Assembly: GCA_964640435.1 (NCBI GenBank)
Contig: CAZXFJ010000001.1
Span: 118,223-182,222, forward strand
DNA: 64,000 nucleotides
Direction of reading: 5' to 3'
From: GWA1-39-11 sp964640435
Lineage (GTDB): Bacteria > Patescibacteriota > Microgenomatia > Levybacterales > GWA1-39-11
The position numbers and the translations under genes are program-made. The notes beneath the pieces are model-generated. The model ran no database searches. It was not told the origin of the DNA and saw only the letters and a list, made by a program, of their open reading frames with translations. This document shows positions 63,986 to 64,000 of the stretch, in pieces (within the stretch, counting starts at the first letter, position 1; each line of letters starts with the position of its first letter).

Positions 63986-64000
63986 AAAAGGATATAGCTT

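Noticed and set aside
1..64000. UGA recoding to glycine as in Gracilibacteria/SR1
   Set aside because: cyoC, secA and others end naturally at TGA, no in-frame TGA interrupts conserved genes, and RF2 is present.
1..64000. Insertion sequences, prophage, integrase or attachment sites
   Set aside because: No transposase, integrase or phage genes and no long direct or inverted repeats were seen.

Overview
The window is a contiguous stretch of a small, AT-rich bacterial genome, most likely from the Candidate Phyla Radiation (Patescibacteria) and probably the Microgenomates side. The reasons are the ribosomal cluster without an L30 gene (rpsE is followed directly by rplO), short or stripped-down versions of universal genes (adenylate kinase, RNase Y), many small proteins with no recognisable family, Pro/Thr-rich surface proteins, and very tight gene packing. 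Release factor 2 is present and many genes end in TGA, so the standard bacterial code applies. The phylum call is inference; no marker tree could be run.

Layout. 1-11.3 kb: the end of the S10 cluster plus the spc and alpha clusters (rplP to rpsI), with secY, adk, map, infA and rpoA. rpmJ sits between rplX and rplE instead of after infA, and rplE reads in frame into rpsN. 11.3-14.0 kb: an alpha-CTD-like small protein, recX/recA, tRNA-Pro and a Nudix gene. 14.1-19.0 kb: cyoABCDE, a complete haem-copper quinol oxidase, plus a small membrane protein. 19.0-23.8 kb, opposite strand: glycerate kinase, split transketolase and a GlcD-like flavin dehydrogenase. 23.9-29.2 kb: a 711-residue orphan, RNase Y with a structured leader, HU, miaA and RNase P RNA. 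29.2-40.3 kb: helicase-nuclease, rmuC, a NADAR/HD pair, a SpoU methylase, topA, tsaD, DUF192, a nucleotidyltransferase and a VanW protein. 40.3-50.6 kb: a solute-binding protein, a nucleotidyltransferase-like protein, greA, lysS, a frameshifted methyltransferase, an ITP/XTP pyrophosphatase, serS, a short transcription unit for a 12-residue lysine-rich peptide, and secA. 50.6-64 kb: a DEAD-box helicase with a long leader, a glycosyltransferase, a Fic protein, a CAP-domain protein, several orphans, a GAF histidine kinase, an OmpR-type regulator, a GlsB-type membrane protein, a MazG-like enzyme, prfB, a Nudix gene and an anchored protein.

How the genes work together. Most of the window is information processing. 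The one energy module is the cyo operon, convergent with a flavin-dependent 2-hydroxyacid dehydrogenase candidate; together they could form a two-enzyme respiratory chain. However, CyoB has Leu at the position of the K-channel lysine that A-type oxidases normally need.

Gene expression looks unusual. At least twelve start codons lie 6-8 nt behind a TATAAT or TATACT hexamer, the same distance at which the RNase P RNA begins, so these mRNAs are probably leaderless. Ten gene junctions inside clusters are exactly TAA-T-ATG. A contrasting small set (HU, the 12-residue peptide, a 54-residue protein, GlsB, the DEAD helicase) has real leaders with strong Shine-Dalgarno sites. HU and the lysine-rich peptide also share an almost identical promoter/5'-end element.
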